From an uncultured bacterium (lineage in GTDB: Bacteria > Bacillota > Clostridia > Lachnospirales > Lachnospiraceae): 23,829 bases of DNA. The notes beneath the pieces were generated by a model, which did not search any database, was not told where the DNA came from, and was given only the letters and a program-made list of their open reading frames with translations. Below are positions 14,420-23,117 of this stretch, piece after piece (within the stretch, counting starts at the first letter, position 1; every line of letters starts with the position of its first letter). The stretch is from contig CALBJL010000034.1 in the NCBI GenBank assembly GCA_937893485.1, forward strand, positions 1-23,829. The letters run 5' to 3'. The position numbers were made by a program, and so were the translations under genes.

Positions 14420-16345
14420 ATGAGATTCAAAGCAATGTTTCAGCCAATTACGATTGGCCCTATGACCGTAAAAAACCGCTTTGTTGTCCCTCCGATGGGA
14501 AATAACTTTGCAAATACCGACGGTTCGATGAGCGATCAGTCTGTTGCGTATTACAGAGAGCGCGCCAAAGGCGGGTTCGGTCTGATCACGATCGAAGCCA
14601 CCGTCGTTCACAAAGGAGCAAAAGGCGGTCCCCGCAAGCCCTGTCTGTATGATGACTCTACGATCGAGAGCTTTCGCAAAGTCGTAGATGCCTGCCACGC
14701 AGAGGGTACCAAAGTATCCGTCCAGCTCCAGAACGCCGGACCGGAAGGAAATGCCAAAAACGCCGGTGCTCCGATCACCGCAGCTACGAGCATTCCCTCC
14801 GTATACGGACGCGATATTCCGAAAGAATTAACGACCGAAGAAGTGTACGAGCTGATCAAAGGCTATGGCGAAGCAGCCCGCCGTGCGATGGAAGCCGGTG
14901 TAGATGCCGTGGAGATCCATATGGCACACGGTTATCTCGTCAGTACCTTCCTCTCGCCCCGCACCAACAAGCGTGTGGATGAATTTGGCGGATGCTTTGA
15001 GAACAGAATGCGTTTTTCCCGCCTAATCATCGAGGAGATCAAAAAGACCACACAGGGCAAGATCGCTGTACTGGCAAGAATCAACTCTGCCGATGAAGTA
15101 CCGGGCGGACTTGATATTCACGACAGCGCTTCGATAGCTTCTTATTTAGAGGATTGCGGACTCGATGCACTTCATGTATCACGTGCTGTCCATATCAAGG
15201 ATGAATACATGTGGGCACCGACCGTGATCCACGGCGGATTTTCCGCTTCGCAGGTCGAGGAGATCAAGCGCGCGGTGAGCATCCCCGTTATTACGGTTGG
15301 ACGATACACCGAGCCCCAGTTTGCCGAGCTTATGGTAAAAGAAGGCAGATGTGATCTCGTCGCATTTGGCCGCCAGAGTCTCGCAGATCCCGCAATGCCG
15401 CGAAAAGCACAGGAGGAACGCCTCGAGGACATGATCCCCTGTATCGCCTGCCTGCAGGGCTGCGTGGCAAACATGTATGCCGGCAAGCCGCTGTGCTGTC
15501 TGACCAATCCGTACCTCGGACACGAGTCAGAGCCGATCGCACCCGCTGAACACGCGAAAAAGATCATGGTCGTCGGAGGCGGTGTCGCAGGTCTGTGTGC
15601 TGCATTTATTGCGAAAGAAAAAGGTCATGATGTGACTTTATATGAAGCAGGCTCTGTTTTAGGCGGAAATATGCGTCTGGCAGCCTATCCTCCGGGAAAG
15701 GGCGACATTACAAACATGATCAGAAGCTACATCCACCGCTGTGAAAAGGATGGCGTAAAGATCGTCATGAACTGCGAAGTGACCGCAGAATTGATCGAGC
15801 AGGAAAAACCGGACAGTGTGATCCTTGCAACCGGTTCCAAGACACTCATCCTCCCGATCGAGGGCATTGACAATCCGGCAATTATCCACGGTTCAGACCT
15901 GTTAGAGGGCAAGCGTGCAGCCGGAAAGAAAGTACTCGTTGTCGGCGGCGGTATGGTCGGCTGTGAGACAGCGGCTTTTCTCGGTGAGCAGGAGCATGAT
16001 GTGACAGTCATCGAGTTCCGCGATACAGTCGGCGCAGATGTGATCCACGAGCACAGAGTCTATCTGATGAAGGATTTCGAGGATTACGGCATCAAAGAGA
16101 TCACCGGTGCAAAGGTATGTAAGTTCTACGAGGATGGCGTGGAGTATGAGACTGCCGATGGCGCCCACCACGAGACCAGAGGTTATGATTCCGTGATTTT
16201 ATCTATGGGATACAGAAACTACAATCCTCTGGAGGAAACTGTCCGCGAGCTCGTACCCGATACCTATGTGATCGGCGACGCGATTAAGGCAAGACGCGCC
16301 CTTGATGCAACAAAAGAAGCATATGAGGTAGCATCACAGCTTTAA
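14420..16345 (+). CDS. Old yellow enzyme-type 4Fe-4S flavin reductase (enoate / 2,4-dienoyl-CoA reductase family)
   Basis: A 641-residue three-domain reductase. Residues 1-375 form the FMN-binding TIM barrel, with the active-site region A-E-I/V-E-I-H-M-A-H-G-Y-L about 163-173 and the family box N-K-R-V-D-E-F-G-G. The 4Fe-4S ligands are C341-x2-C344-x3-C348 and C359 or C360. An FAD domain starts at V-V-G-G-G-V-A-G (about 384-391), and an inserted NADH domain starts at V-V-G-G-G-M-V-G (507-514). Relatives include FadH, enoate reductases and the bile-acid enzymes BaiCD/BaiH, all of which reduce a C=C conjugated to a carbonyl or carboxyl. Shikimate and dehydroshikimate have such a bond. AAGGAG precedes the start. 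It is the second gene of the operon. Confidence 0.88.
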   Translation: MRFKAMFQPITIGPMTVKNRFVVPPMGNNFANTDGSMSDQSVAYYRERAKGGFGLITIEATVVHKGAKGGPRKPCLYDDSTIESFRKVVDACHAEGTKVSVQLQNAGPEGNAKNAGAPITAATSIPSVYGRDIPKELTTEEVYELIKGYGEAARRAMEAGVDAVEIHMAHGYLVSTFLSPRTNKRVDEFGGCFENRMRFSRLIIEEIKKTTQGKIAVLARINSADEVPGGLDIHDSASIASYLEDCGLDALHVSRAVHIKDEYMWAPTVIHGGFSASQVEEIKRAVSIPVITVGRYTEPQFAELMVKEGRCDLVAFGRQSLADPAMPRKAQEERLEDMIPCIACLQGCVANMYAGKPLCCLTNPYLGHESEPIAPAEHAKKIMVVGGGVAGLCAAFIAKEKGHDVTLYEAGSVLGGNMRLAAYPPGKGDITNMIRSYIHRCEKDGVKIVMNCEVTAELIEQEKPDSVILATGSKTLILPIEGIDNPAIIHGSDLLEGKRAAGKKVLVVGGGMVGCETAAFLGEQEHDVTVIEFRDTVGADVIHEHRVYLMKDFEDYGIKEITGAKVCKFYEDGVEYETADGAHHETRGYDSVILSMGYRNYNPLEETVRELVPDTYVIGDAIKARRALDATKEAYEVASQL

Positions 16346-16389
16346 TATATGCTATAATGAGCGCAAAAAACGTTTTAGGAGGACAAAAA

Positions 16390-17271
16390 ATGGAACAGAG
16401 AATCAAAGGAACAACAGGTTTAATGGCACTGATCGGCAGTCCGGTAGGACATTCAGGCTCTCCGGCTATGTATAACTTTAGCTTCCAGTATCACAATCTC
16501 GATTACGCATATATGGCATTTGACATCAAAGAGGATCAGGTACCCGCTGCACTGGATGCAATGCGCCTGTTCAAGATGAGAGGCTGCAACGTCACAATGC
16601 CCTGCAAAAACAAGGTCGCAGAGTGCGTGGACGAGCTTTCACCCGCAGCCAGAATCATCGGCGCTGTAAACACCATCGTAAATGAGGACGGCAAGCTGAT
16701 CGGTCATATCACAGATGGTATCGGATTTGTGCGCAACTTAAAGGAGCACGGCTTCGACGTAAAGGGCAAAAAGATGGTCGTTCTCGGCGCAGGCGGCGCA
16801 GCTACCGCACTTCAGGTACAGAGCGCGCTTGACGGAGCAGCTTCTATCTCCATCTTCAACCCCAACGATCCGTTCCTTGATCGTGCAAAGTCAACAGCAG
16901 AAAAGCTGAAAAAAGAAGTACCTGATTGCGTTGTAAATGTTTATTGTCTCGAAGATCAGGACAAATTAAGAGAAGAGATCGCAAATGCTGACATTCTCGT
17001 AAACGGTACACTTGCCGGAATGAAGCCCAACGATGATGTATCTCTCGTAGACAAGTCCATGTTCCGTCCGGATCTGGTCGTAGCAGACGTTGTCTACAAC
17101 CCGATTGAAACCAAAATGATAAAAGAAGCAAAAGAAGCCGGATGTAAGCTCGCGATCGGCGGCAAGGGTATGCTTTTATGGCAGGGAGCAGCAGCGTACA
17201 AGCTGTACACCGGCCTGGAGATGCCTACTGCCGAGTATCAGCAGTTTCAGGCTGAACACGAAGGGAAATGA
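16390..17271 (+). CDS. ydiB: Quinate/shikimate dehydrogenase (YdiB type)
   Basis: A 293-residue AroE-superfamily enzyme interconverting shikimate and 3-dehydroshikimate, and probably quinate and 3-dehydroquinate. The substrate domain has G-S-P-V-G-H-S-G-S-P (16-25), catalytic K73 in V-T-M-P-C-K-N-K, N94 and D109 (T-D-G). The nucleotide loop is G133-A-G-G-A. After the second Rossmann strand it reads I-F-N-P-N-D, where YdiB has F-N-R-R-D, the region that lets YdiB use NAD. The C-terminal G-M-L-L-W-Q-G-A is also shared with YdiB. TAGGAGG 7 bases before ATG 16390 fixes the start; an earlier in-frame ATG lies upstream of that site. Together with the separate aroK fusion, this points to a catabolic rather than biosynthetic role. 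Confidence 0.92.
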   Translation: MEQRIKGTTGLMALIGSPVGHSGSPAMYNFSFQYHNLDYAYMAFDIKEDQVPAALDAMRLFKMRGCNVTMPCKNKVAECVDELSPAARIIGAVNTIVNEDGKLIGHITDGIGFVRNLKEHGFDVKGKKMVVLGAGGAATALQVQSALDGAASISIFNPNDPFLDRAKSTAEKLKKEVPDCVVNVYCLEDQDKLREEIANADILVNGTLAGMKPNDDVSLVDKSMFRPDLVVADVVYNPIETKMIKEAKEAGCKLAIGGKGMLLWQGAAAYKLYTGLEMPTAEYQQFQAEHEGK

Positions 17272-17278
17272 TTAAACA

Positions 17279-18487
17279 ATGAAAGAGACAAATAAGAAGC
17301 AATTAGTAATTACTTCCATTGCCTTATATTTTACGTACTTTATTCACGGAATCGGTGCATCCATCATGGGTCAGTACAAGCCGGAGCTCGCCGCCGCATG
17401 GGGCGCGGGAACACTCAGCGACGGCACACTGGATGTCAGCATGGTTGTACTGGTTATCGCAGCACTGGGACTGGGACGGCTGATTTCTCTGCCGTTCTCA
17501 GGCCCCCTCTCTGATAAATTTGGTCGCAGACTGAGCGGTATCATCGGTATCGTTTGTTATGTTGCATACTTTATGGGAATCGCGTTTTCGCCCTCTATGA
17601 AGATCGCCTACGCATTTGCGATCCTCGGCGGTGTAGCGAATTCGTTCCTTGATACGTGCGTCAGCCCGACCTGTATGGAGATCTACACAAACAATCCGTC
17701 AGTTGCAAACCTGTTCACGAAATTTTCCATGTGCGTCAGCCAGTTTTTACTGAAATTCTTCATCGGATTCGTAGCGGCACAGCACATGTCCTTCCGGACG
17801 ATTTTTATCGTCGCCGGTGCAGCGATTCTCATTGACGGAATCCTGATTTTATTCCTGCCTTTCCCGGATCGGAACACAGCATCCGGCGAAAAGAAAGAAA
17901 AAACAAAAATCAAGATCACTCCGGTATCTCTGGCAGCGATTTTGATCGGATTTACAAGCTCATCCACCTTTATGTTATGGCTGAACTGCAATCAGGAGCT
18001 AGGACGCGCCTACGGCATGGCTGATCCTTCATCGATCCAGTCTTACTATGCACTCGGTACGGCTGTCGCAATCCTTTCCACCGCATTTTTTATCAGGAAA
18101 GGCTTAAAGGAAATCAACGTACTCATTATCTATCCTCTGATTTCCACAATCATGCTTGCTCTGTGCTATCTGATTCAGGCACCGGTGATCTGTCTGATCG
18201 GAGGATTCGTCATCGGTTTTGCTGGTGCAGGCGGTGTGCTTCAGCTTGCAGTATCGACAACCGCGGAATTTTTCCCGGATAACAAGGGAACTGCAACCTC
18301 CATGGTTATGATCGCCTCCAGTATCGCAAACTATACGATCATCAGCCTTGCCGGATATATTACCAAGGTTGGCGGCAGCGGTGCTCCCCGCATGATCCTG
18401 TTACTGAACATGGGAGTGACATTTGTAGGTATCCTGCTTGCACTGTTTGTAAAAATCAAAAGAGACAAAACTACCGTATCTGCATAA
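17279..18487 (+). CDS. MFS transporter, YdiN/YdiM-like, probable shikimate/quinate importer
   Basis: A 402-residue protein with about 12 membrane helices and the MFS signature after helix 2, F-S-G-P-L-S-D-K-F-G-R-R (about 77-88). The C-terminal half has F-V-I-G-F-A-G-A-G-G-V-L-Q-L followed by E-F-F-P-D-N-K, strongly like E. coli YdiN. In E. coli, ydiN and ydiM are neighbours of ydiB, matching the arrangement here. The gene starts 7 bases after the dehydrogenase stop without a strong ribosome binding site of its own, so translational coupling is likely. The substrate is inferred from context. Confidence 0.85.
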   Translation: MKETNKKQLVITSIALYFTYFIHGIGASIMGQYKPELAAAWGAGTLSDGTLDVSMVVLVIAALGLGRLISLPFSGPLSDKFGRRLSGIIGIVCYVAYFMGIAFSPSMKIAYAFAILGGVANSFLDTCVSPTCMEIYTNNPSVANLFTKFSMCVSQFLLKFFIGFVAAQHMSFRTIFIVAGAAILIDGILILFLPFPDRNTASGEKKEKTKIKITPVSLAAILIGFTSSSTFMLWLNCNQELGRAYGMADPSSIQSYYALGTAVAILSTAFFIRKGLKEINVLIIYPLISTIMLALCYLIQAPVICLIGGFVIGFAGAGGVLQLAVSTTAEFFPDNKGTATSMVMIASSIANYTIISLAGYITKVGGSGAPRMILLLNMGVTFVGILLALFVKIKRDKTTVSA

Positions 18488-18494
18488 AACCCTC

Positions 18495-18538
18495 ATAGAA
18501 TCCAATTCGGGTCACATTCTGGATTGGATTCTATTTTA
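18495..18538 (+). terminator. Terminator-like hairpin after the MFS gene
   Basis: A perfect 12-base stem ATAGAATCCAAT/ATTGGATTCTAT (18495-18506 and 18523-18534) with a 16-base loop is followed by only TTTAC. The T tract is weak, so termination may be partial and allow some expression of the permease downstream. Confidence 0.6.
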
Positions 18539-18548
18539 CCCACTTCAT

Positions 18549-18566
18549 GTTTGTTAAATAACAAAC
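18549..18566. promoter_or_regulatory. 18-base palindrome before the permease gene
   Basis: GTTTGTTA-AA-TAACAAAC is a perfect palindrome lying 20 bases before the permease start codon. It is centred near a possible extended -10 (TGTTAAATA), although no convincing -35 is seen. A repressor binding here would control the permease separately from the operon. Confidence 0.55.
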
Positions 18567-18586
18567 GTACTTAAAGGAGAAGTGCT

Positions 18587-19963
18587 ATGGCAAGACAGCA
18601 TAGAGAAAACGAACTGCCCTACATCCCGCTTGGCCCATTTCAGATTCGTTTTCCTTTTATTCATTACAAAATAGAATCCGTTGAATTTATTCAGGGTCTG
18701 ATTCTCGGTGTGACAGCACTGGCAGCCGTCCCTTATCTGGAACTATACCTCGGTATCCCCTACGAACTGGCGTGGAGCTGCATTATTATAGAAACGATGC
18801 TCTACATGCTGCACAGTCTGTTGGGCGATCCGGTCGTCCCCGGCTGGATCACTCCTACGCTGCCGCTCACCATCGTGTTTCTCGAAGGATTTCCGGCAGG
18901 TACACAGCGCATACAGGCGATGATCGCCCTCCAGATGCTCGTCGGACTGGTATTTATCTTTATGGGCATCACAAAACTGGCGGACAAATTCGTCCATGCA
19001 GTTCCGGATTCCATCAAGGGCGGGATTCTCCTCGCAGCCCCGATCACCGTCATTAGTGGTCAGATCGGCGAGGGTGGAAATATGCACAAGTTTCCGCTCG
19101 CCATTATTGCGGGTGTAGGCTTGCTGATCCTGATCAGTTTTTCCGACAAATATCAGGAAAAACGTGCAAACAACCGGTTTTTGGATCTCGTCGCCAGATA
19201 TGGCAATCTGTTTCCCTATCTGCTCGCGATGATCGTCGGACTGCTCGTCGGAGAACTGGAGCGACCGGTCATAGAGATCGGCACATTTATCAAGATTCCG
19301 CAGTTTCGGGAAATTATCAACCAAGTGAGTATTTTTGGCGTAGGTATTCCACCGTTATCCATGTTTGTCAAAGCATTACCGCTCGCTCTGGTGTGTTATG
19401 TCATCGCTTTCGGTGATTTTGTCACGACAGAGACACTCGTTCAGGAGGCGCGTCAGGCGCGGGACGACGAATACATTGATTTCAACTCCAGCCGGTCGAA
19501 TCTGGTCAGTGGTCTGAGAAACGTCATTCTCTCGATCATTGCCCCGTTTCCGCCGCTGTCCGGTCCCTTATGGGTCGGCATGACCGTATCCGTATCGATC
19601 CGGTACAAAGAAGGCAAAAAAGCGATGAAATCTCTGCTCGGCGGTATGGCATCATTCCGTATCGCGACCTTCCTCAGCGTGCTCATCATACCGGTTGTCA
19701 GCTTTTTCCGCCCGATCTTCGGTGTCGCATCATCGATTACGCTTCTTTTTCAGGCATTTGTCTGTGCCAGAATCGGTATGGACTACTGCAAAAACGACCG
19801 CGACAAAATGATCGCCGGTGTGATGGCAGCCGTGCTTGCCACACAGGGTACGGCATGGGCTTCCGCGTGGGCGCTCGGTGTCGGATTTGCGCTCAATATC
19901 TTCCTCTCAAACTGGAATCCATTGCAAAACAAAAAAGATTCTTACAATGCAAAAGACTCTTAG
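18587..19963 (+). CDS. UraA/SulP-fold (NCS2-like) permease
   Basis: A 458-residue integral membrane protein with about 12 or more hydrophobic segments between residues 30 and 445. The overall layout resembles the 7+7 inverted-repeat nucleobase/sulfate permease fold, including G-D-F-V-T-T-E-T-L-V-Q-E-A-R in the middle, where NCS2 proteins place substrate-binding residues, and P-P-L-S-G-P-L-W-V-G-M. I do not recognise a subgroup with known substrate. Its position between two enoate-reductase-type genes suggests an organic anion, possibly an aromatic or alicyclic carboxylate of this pathway. AAAGGAG 7 bases before the ATG supports the start. The stop codon lies inside the left arm of the terminator. 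Confidence 0.7.
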   Translation: MARQHRENELPYIPLGPFQIRFPFIHYKIESVEFIQGLILGVTALAAVPYLELYLGIPYELAWSCIIIETMLYMLHSLLGDPVVPGWITPTLPLTIVFLEGFPAGTQRIQAMIALQMLVGLVFIFMGITKLADKFVHAVPDSIKGGILLAAPITVISGQIGEGGNMHKFPLAIIAGVGLLILISFSDKYQEKRANNRFLDLVARYGNLFPYLLAMIVGLLVGELERPVIEIGTFIKIPQFREIINQVSIFGVGIPPLSMFVKALPLALVCYVIAFGDFVTTETLVQEARQARDDEYIDFNSSRSNLVSGLRNVILSIIAPFPPLSGPLWVGMTVSVSIRYKEGKKAMKSLLGGMASFRIATFLSVLIIPVVSFFRPIFGVASSITLLFQAFVCARIGMDYCKNDRDKMIAGVMAAVLATQGTAWASAWALGVGFALNIFLSNWNPLQNKKDSYNAKDS

Positions 19964-19986
19964 CGGTAACGCTAAGAGCCTTTTTT
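19957..19986 (+). terminator. Intrinsic terminator, probably bidirectional
   Basis: CTCTTAGCG-GTAA-CGCTAAGAG (19957-19978) is a 9-base stem with a GTAA tetraloop, followed by CCTTTTTT. The reverse strand also has TCTTTT after the stem, so it can end the convergent flavoenzyme transcript too. The permease stop codon (19961-19963) is part of the stem. Confidence 0.88.
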
Positions 19987-20033
19987 GAGGGTGGGTATAT
20001 ATGAAATATAAGAAGGAAGCTTAATTAAAAACT

Positions 20034-22037
20034 TTAATTCAAATAGCCTTTCTGCTCAAGAATCGTCAATATATTTCTGCCTTCCTGCGTGCCATCAATG
20101 ATTCTTCTCGCCCGTTGGCTGTCGCCGATATTGAGCACTTCCACATCTTCACCGGCAAACGCATCGAGCAATTCCTGATACATCTGTCCCTGTGCACGCA
20201 TTCCCAGACAGACAAATCCATAATCGAACGGCAGCTCGTACCGCTCTCCGTCCGCCCCTTTAACCAAGAACGAATGATCCTTTACTTCAAGCAGCGCTGT
20301 CTTTGTGAGCTGTTTCACCTCATGCTTTGCCATCATGTCCTTCGTGTCATTCTTTGTGACCGGATCGAGATCACGACCGATCTGATCCATCATCTCAACA
20401 ATGGAAATATCCGCATTTCTGTCTGCAAAGAACTCTACCACATCAAGACCGACTGCTCCGCCTCCCACGACAACGACTTTCTTTCCGCCGAGATCCTGCG
20501 GGAAATCACCCACATGGCGGATCATTCCGAGAATCGAATAGATCTGATAATCTTTCTGATCAATGCGATCCATCAATCCGGTGATCGGCGGCAGCAAAGG
20601 CATTGATCCGGTCGCATTCACAATAATATCAGGATGATATTTGCGAATATTGTCCGGTGAAGCCGCTGTATTTTTAAAAATATAGAGATTTTTCAGCTTT
20701 TCGGCGCGGTGGATCTGATAATTCGGAAAATCCGCCAAACGCTGCTTCGCCGGAATTTTCGAAATCAGCGATGCGAGCCCACCGAGCTCACTGTTTTTCT
20801 CCAGCAAGAACACATTACATCCGACCTCGGCAGCCGTGCAGGCAGCCTCCAGTCCGGCAGTACCTCCACCGACAACAACTACATTACAGTTTTTGTTCAC
20901 ATGCTGCTTTTTATATACTTCGCCGTCTGTGACAGCCGGATTCACGGTACAACGGATCGGACGGTTAGAGCCGATACGGTTGCCGGCACATCCGATATTA
21001 CATGAAATACACTTGCGGATGTCGCACTCACGACCTTCCGCCACCTTATTGACCCATTCGGGATCTGCGATCAACCCGCGTCCCATACCGATCAGATCAG
21101 CATCTCCATCCGCCAGCACCTGCTCTACGATCTTCGGATCACGCATATTTCCCATGGAAATACAAGGCTTATGAAACTTGTCCCTCACTGCCTTTGCCAT
21201 ATACGAACGCCAGCCGTCCTTTAGGTAATTCGCATCGATCTGATACTGAATCGAACCGTTCAGACCGCAGGAAACATCGAAAATATCCACCTGATCCTGC
21301 ACATATTCCAGATACTTTAATGTATCTTCAAGCGTATTTCCGCCCTCCATCAACTCATCAGCGCTTAGACGGAGCATAATCGGGAAAAATTCTCCCACCT
21401 GTTTTCTCACTTCTTCGATCACCAGACGACAGAAACGCACGCGGTTTTCGATCGCTCCGCCAAACTCATCCGTACGGCGGTTTGTGATCGGCGATAAAAA
21501 CTGGCTGATCAGATACGAATGTCCCGCATGAATCTCGACTGCATCAAAACCGGCTGTCTGCGCCCGCTTCGCTGCCTCACCGTACTTTTTCACAATCTGG
21601 AAAATCTCGTCTTTCTCCAGCGGACGGGGAATCTCGCCGCCTGCCTTTGAAGGAATGTCAGAAGCGGACACCGGCTGCATGTTTGTACGGGATGAAATCG
21701 CAGAAGCTCCCGCATGATTGATCTGAATCGCTACCTTTGTGCCATATCTGTGTATCGTCTCGCAAAATTTGAATAACCGCGGCAGATAATTATCGTGATC
21801 AATCCGCAGCTGCGTCGTACCATTCGATCCCTGCGGGGAATCCACACTGGCATTCTCTACGATAATCAATCCCGTGCCGCCTTTTGCACGCTCCTCATAA
21901 TAGTTAATATGGAGAAAACTCATTTCTCCATTCTGTTCTCCGTAATTTGTACCCATCGGCATCATCACGATACGGTTTTTAATTGTCATACTTTTCACCG
22001 TCAAAGGGCTAAAAATATGAGAATAGTCACTTTTCAT
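20034..22037 (-). CDS. Second old yellow enzyme-type 4Fe-4S flavin reductase
   Basis: A 667-residue paralogue of the operon enzyme at 14420, with the same three domains. The FMN barrel is 1-380, with A-V-E-I-H-A-G-H-S-Y-L (166-176) and N-R-R-T-D-E-F-G-G (186-194). Cluster ligands are C343-x2-C346-x3-C350 and C363. The FAD motif is V-V-G-G-G-T-A-G (388-395) and the NADH motif V-V-G-G-G-A-V-G (523-530). The active-site and cluster-region residues differ clearly from the first copy (for example I-S-C-N-I-G-C rather than I-A-C-L-Q-G-C), so the two are not a recent duplication and may reduce different intermediates. AGGAGG 8 bases before the ATG supports the start. It has its own promoter and faces the permease. 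Confidence 0.87.
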   Translation of the reverse strand: MKSDYSHIFSPLTVKSMTIKNRIVMMPMGTNYGEQNGEMSFLHINYYEERAKGGTGLIIVENASVDSPQGSNGTTQLRIDHDNYLPRLFKFCETIHRYGTKVAIQINHAGASAISSRTNMQPVSASDIPSKAGGEIPRPLEKDEIFQIVKKYGEAAKRAQTAGFDAVEIHAGHSYLISQFLSPITNRRTDEFGGAIENRVRFCRLVIEEVRKQVGEFFPIMLRLSADELMEGGNTLEDTLKYLEYVQDQVDIFDVSCGLNGSIQYQIDANYLKDGWRSYMAKAVRDKFHKPCISMGNMRDPKIVEQVLADGDADLIGMGRGLIADPEWVNKVAEGRECDIRKCISCNIGCAGNRIGSNRPIRCTVNPAVTDGEVYKKQHVNKNCNVVVVGGGTAGLEAACTAAEVGCNVFLLEKNSELGGLASLISKIPAKQRLADFPNYQIHRAEKLKNLYIFKNTAASPDNIRKYHPDIIVNATGSMPLLPPITGLMDRIDQKDYQIYSILGMIRHVGDFPQDLGGKKVVVVGGGAVGLDVVEFFADRNADISIVEMMDQIGRDLDPVTKNDTKDMMAKHEVKQLTKTALLEVKDHSFLVKGADGERYELPFDYGFVCLGMRAQGQMYQELLDAFAGEDVEVLNIGDSQRARRIIDGTQEGRNILTILEQKGYLN

Positions 22038-22118
22038 TATAAAAACCTCCTAAATATCTGTCGAAAAATGAATGTCGAAAATCCTTTATTTTCCTTAAAA
22101 ACATTTGGATTTATAGAT

Positions 22119-22158
22119 ATTATAAACAAATATTTTTATCCTATCAATATAATGATAG
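22119..22158 (-). promoter_or_regulatory. Promoter of the second flavin reductase with dyad at the -35
   Basis: On the minus strand TTGATA (22142-22147) and TATAAT (22119-22124) are 17 bases apart. A dyad CTATCA-N6-TGATAG (22141-22158) overlaps the -35 box. Between promoter and gene, TGTCGAAAA is repeated at 22059-22067 and 22073-22081. Confidence 0.65.
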
Positions 22159-22247
22159 TGATTTATACATGCAAAAAAATACCCGCTTTCATAGAAAAAA
22201 TTTATTGAAATAATTTGAAGTGGTGCCACCTTTTCGCGATTCGCAAA

Positions 22248-22294
22248 TTGACATTTCCGGAGCATGGTGCTATGATTTGGTTAGTTTAGACTAA
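22248..22294 (+). promoter_or_regulatory. Promoter and operator-like palindrome of the hydrolase gene
   Basis: Consensus TTGACA (22248-22253) and TATGAT (22271-22276) have a 17-base spacer. TTAGT-TTAG-ACTAA (22281-22294) covers the expected transcription start, a typical place for a TetR- or MarR-type repressor site. No such regulator is encoded in the window. Confidence 0.65.
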
Positions 22295-22330
22295 TTGGTT
22301 TTTAAAGATTTTTACGAGGAGGCGCTTACC

Positions 22331-23116
22331 ATGAAAGTCTACGCATTTGGAGATACAGACAAACCGGGCATCATGCTGTTTCCCGGCACCTGCTGCTACT
22401 GGAAAAGCAATTTTGGGCATGTACTCGATCATTTACAGCAGCACTTTTACACTCTGGTCGCCAGCTACAGCGGATTTGACGACACGGAGCATTCGACATT
22501 TATCTCAGAGCTGGATGAAGTAGAAAAGATCGAAAACTACATCAAAACCAATCTTGACGGAAAACTGTTCGCCGCATACGGCTGTTCGCTGGGTGGATCG
22601 GTCGTGTCCCTGCTTGTCAGCCGTGAAAATATCCATATCGAGCACGCGATCATCGGCTCAAGCGACATGGATCAGGCTCCGAAATGGCTCGCAAAGCTGG
22701 AAACTGCCATCATGCTTCCGCTGATCTATCCCCTGATTTCCGGACAGGGATCTTCTTTTATGAGAAAAAAGATGGAAAAGAAACTAAAAGAAGGCGGTGA
22801 ACAGGCAGAATACATGAAACAGTTCATGAAAATCATGGGAATGGACGGTTCCGTCGATCTCTCATTTATGTCAAAGGAATCCGCAAAAAATCAGTTTTAC
22901 ACCGACCTATATACAAAAGTAGGCGAGCACATTCAGGTGCCCGGCACGACCATCCACGTATTCTACGCAAAGAAAATGGGCGAAAAATACTTACAGCGCT
23001 ACCATAAATACTTTGCCGATCCGGATATCCATACCTTTGATCTAAAGCATGAACAGCTATTGCTGGATGCGGATCGCTGGACAAAGGAAGTCTGTAACGC
23101 CTGCGGCATCTCATAA
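22331..23116 (+). CDS. Alpha/beta hydrolase
   Basis: A 261-residue soluble alpha/beta-fold protein. The nucleophile elbow G-C-S86-L-G-G is clear, the oxyanion-type loop reads L-F-P-G-T-C-C-Y-W (16-24), and a histidine in L-K-H-E-Q-L-L near the C-terminus is the likely catalytic base. A cap-like helical insertion spans about 115-195. The substrate cannot be told; hydrolysis of an ester such as a quinate ester would fit the neighbourhood but is speculation. GAGGAGG 8 bases before ATG 22331 fixes the start; an upstream in-frame TTG has no such site. Its stop is one base from the stop of the convergent methyltransferase. Confidence 0.8.
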   Translation: MKVYAFGDTDKPGIMLFPGTCCYWKSNFGHVLDHLQQHFYTLVASYSGFDDTEHSTFISELDEVEKIENYIKTNLDGKLFAAYGCSLGGSVVSLLVSRENIHIEHAIIGSSDMDQAPKWLAKLETAIMLPLIYPLISGQGSSFMRKKMEKKLKEGGEQAEYMKQFMKIMGMDGSVDLSFMSKESAKNQFYTDLYTKVGEHIQVPGTTIHVFYAKKMGEKYLQRYHKYFADPDIHTFDLKHEQLLLDADRWTKEVCNACGIS

Positions 23117-23117
23117 A

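Noticed and set aside
15172..15567. Overlapping minus-strand frames within the first flavin reductase gene
   Set aside because: Shadow frames of a well-supported gene with no family resemblance or ribosome binding site.
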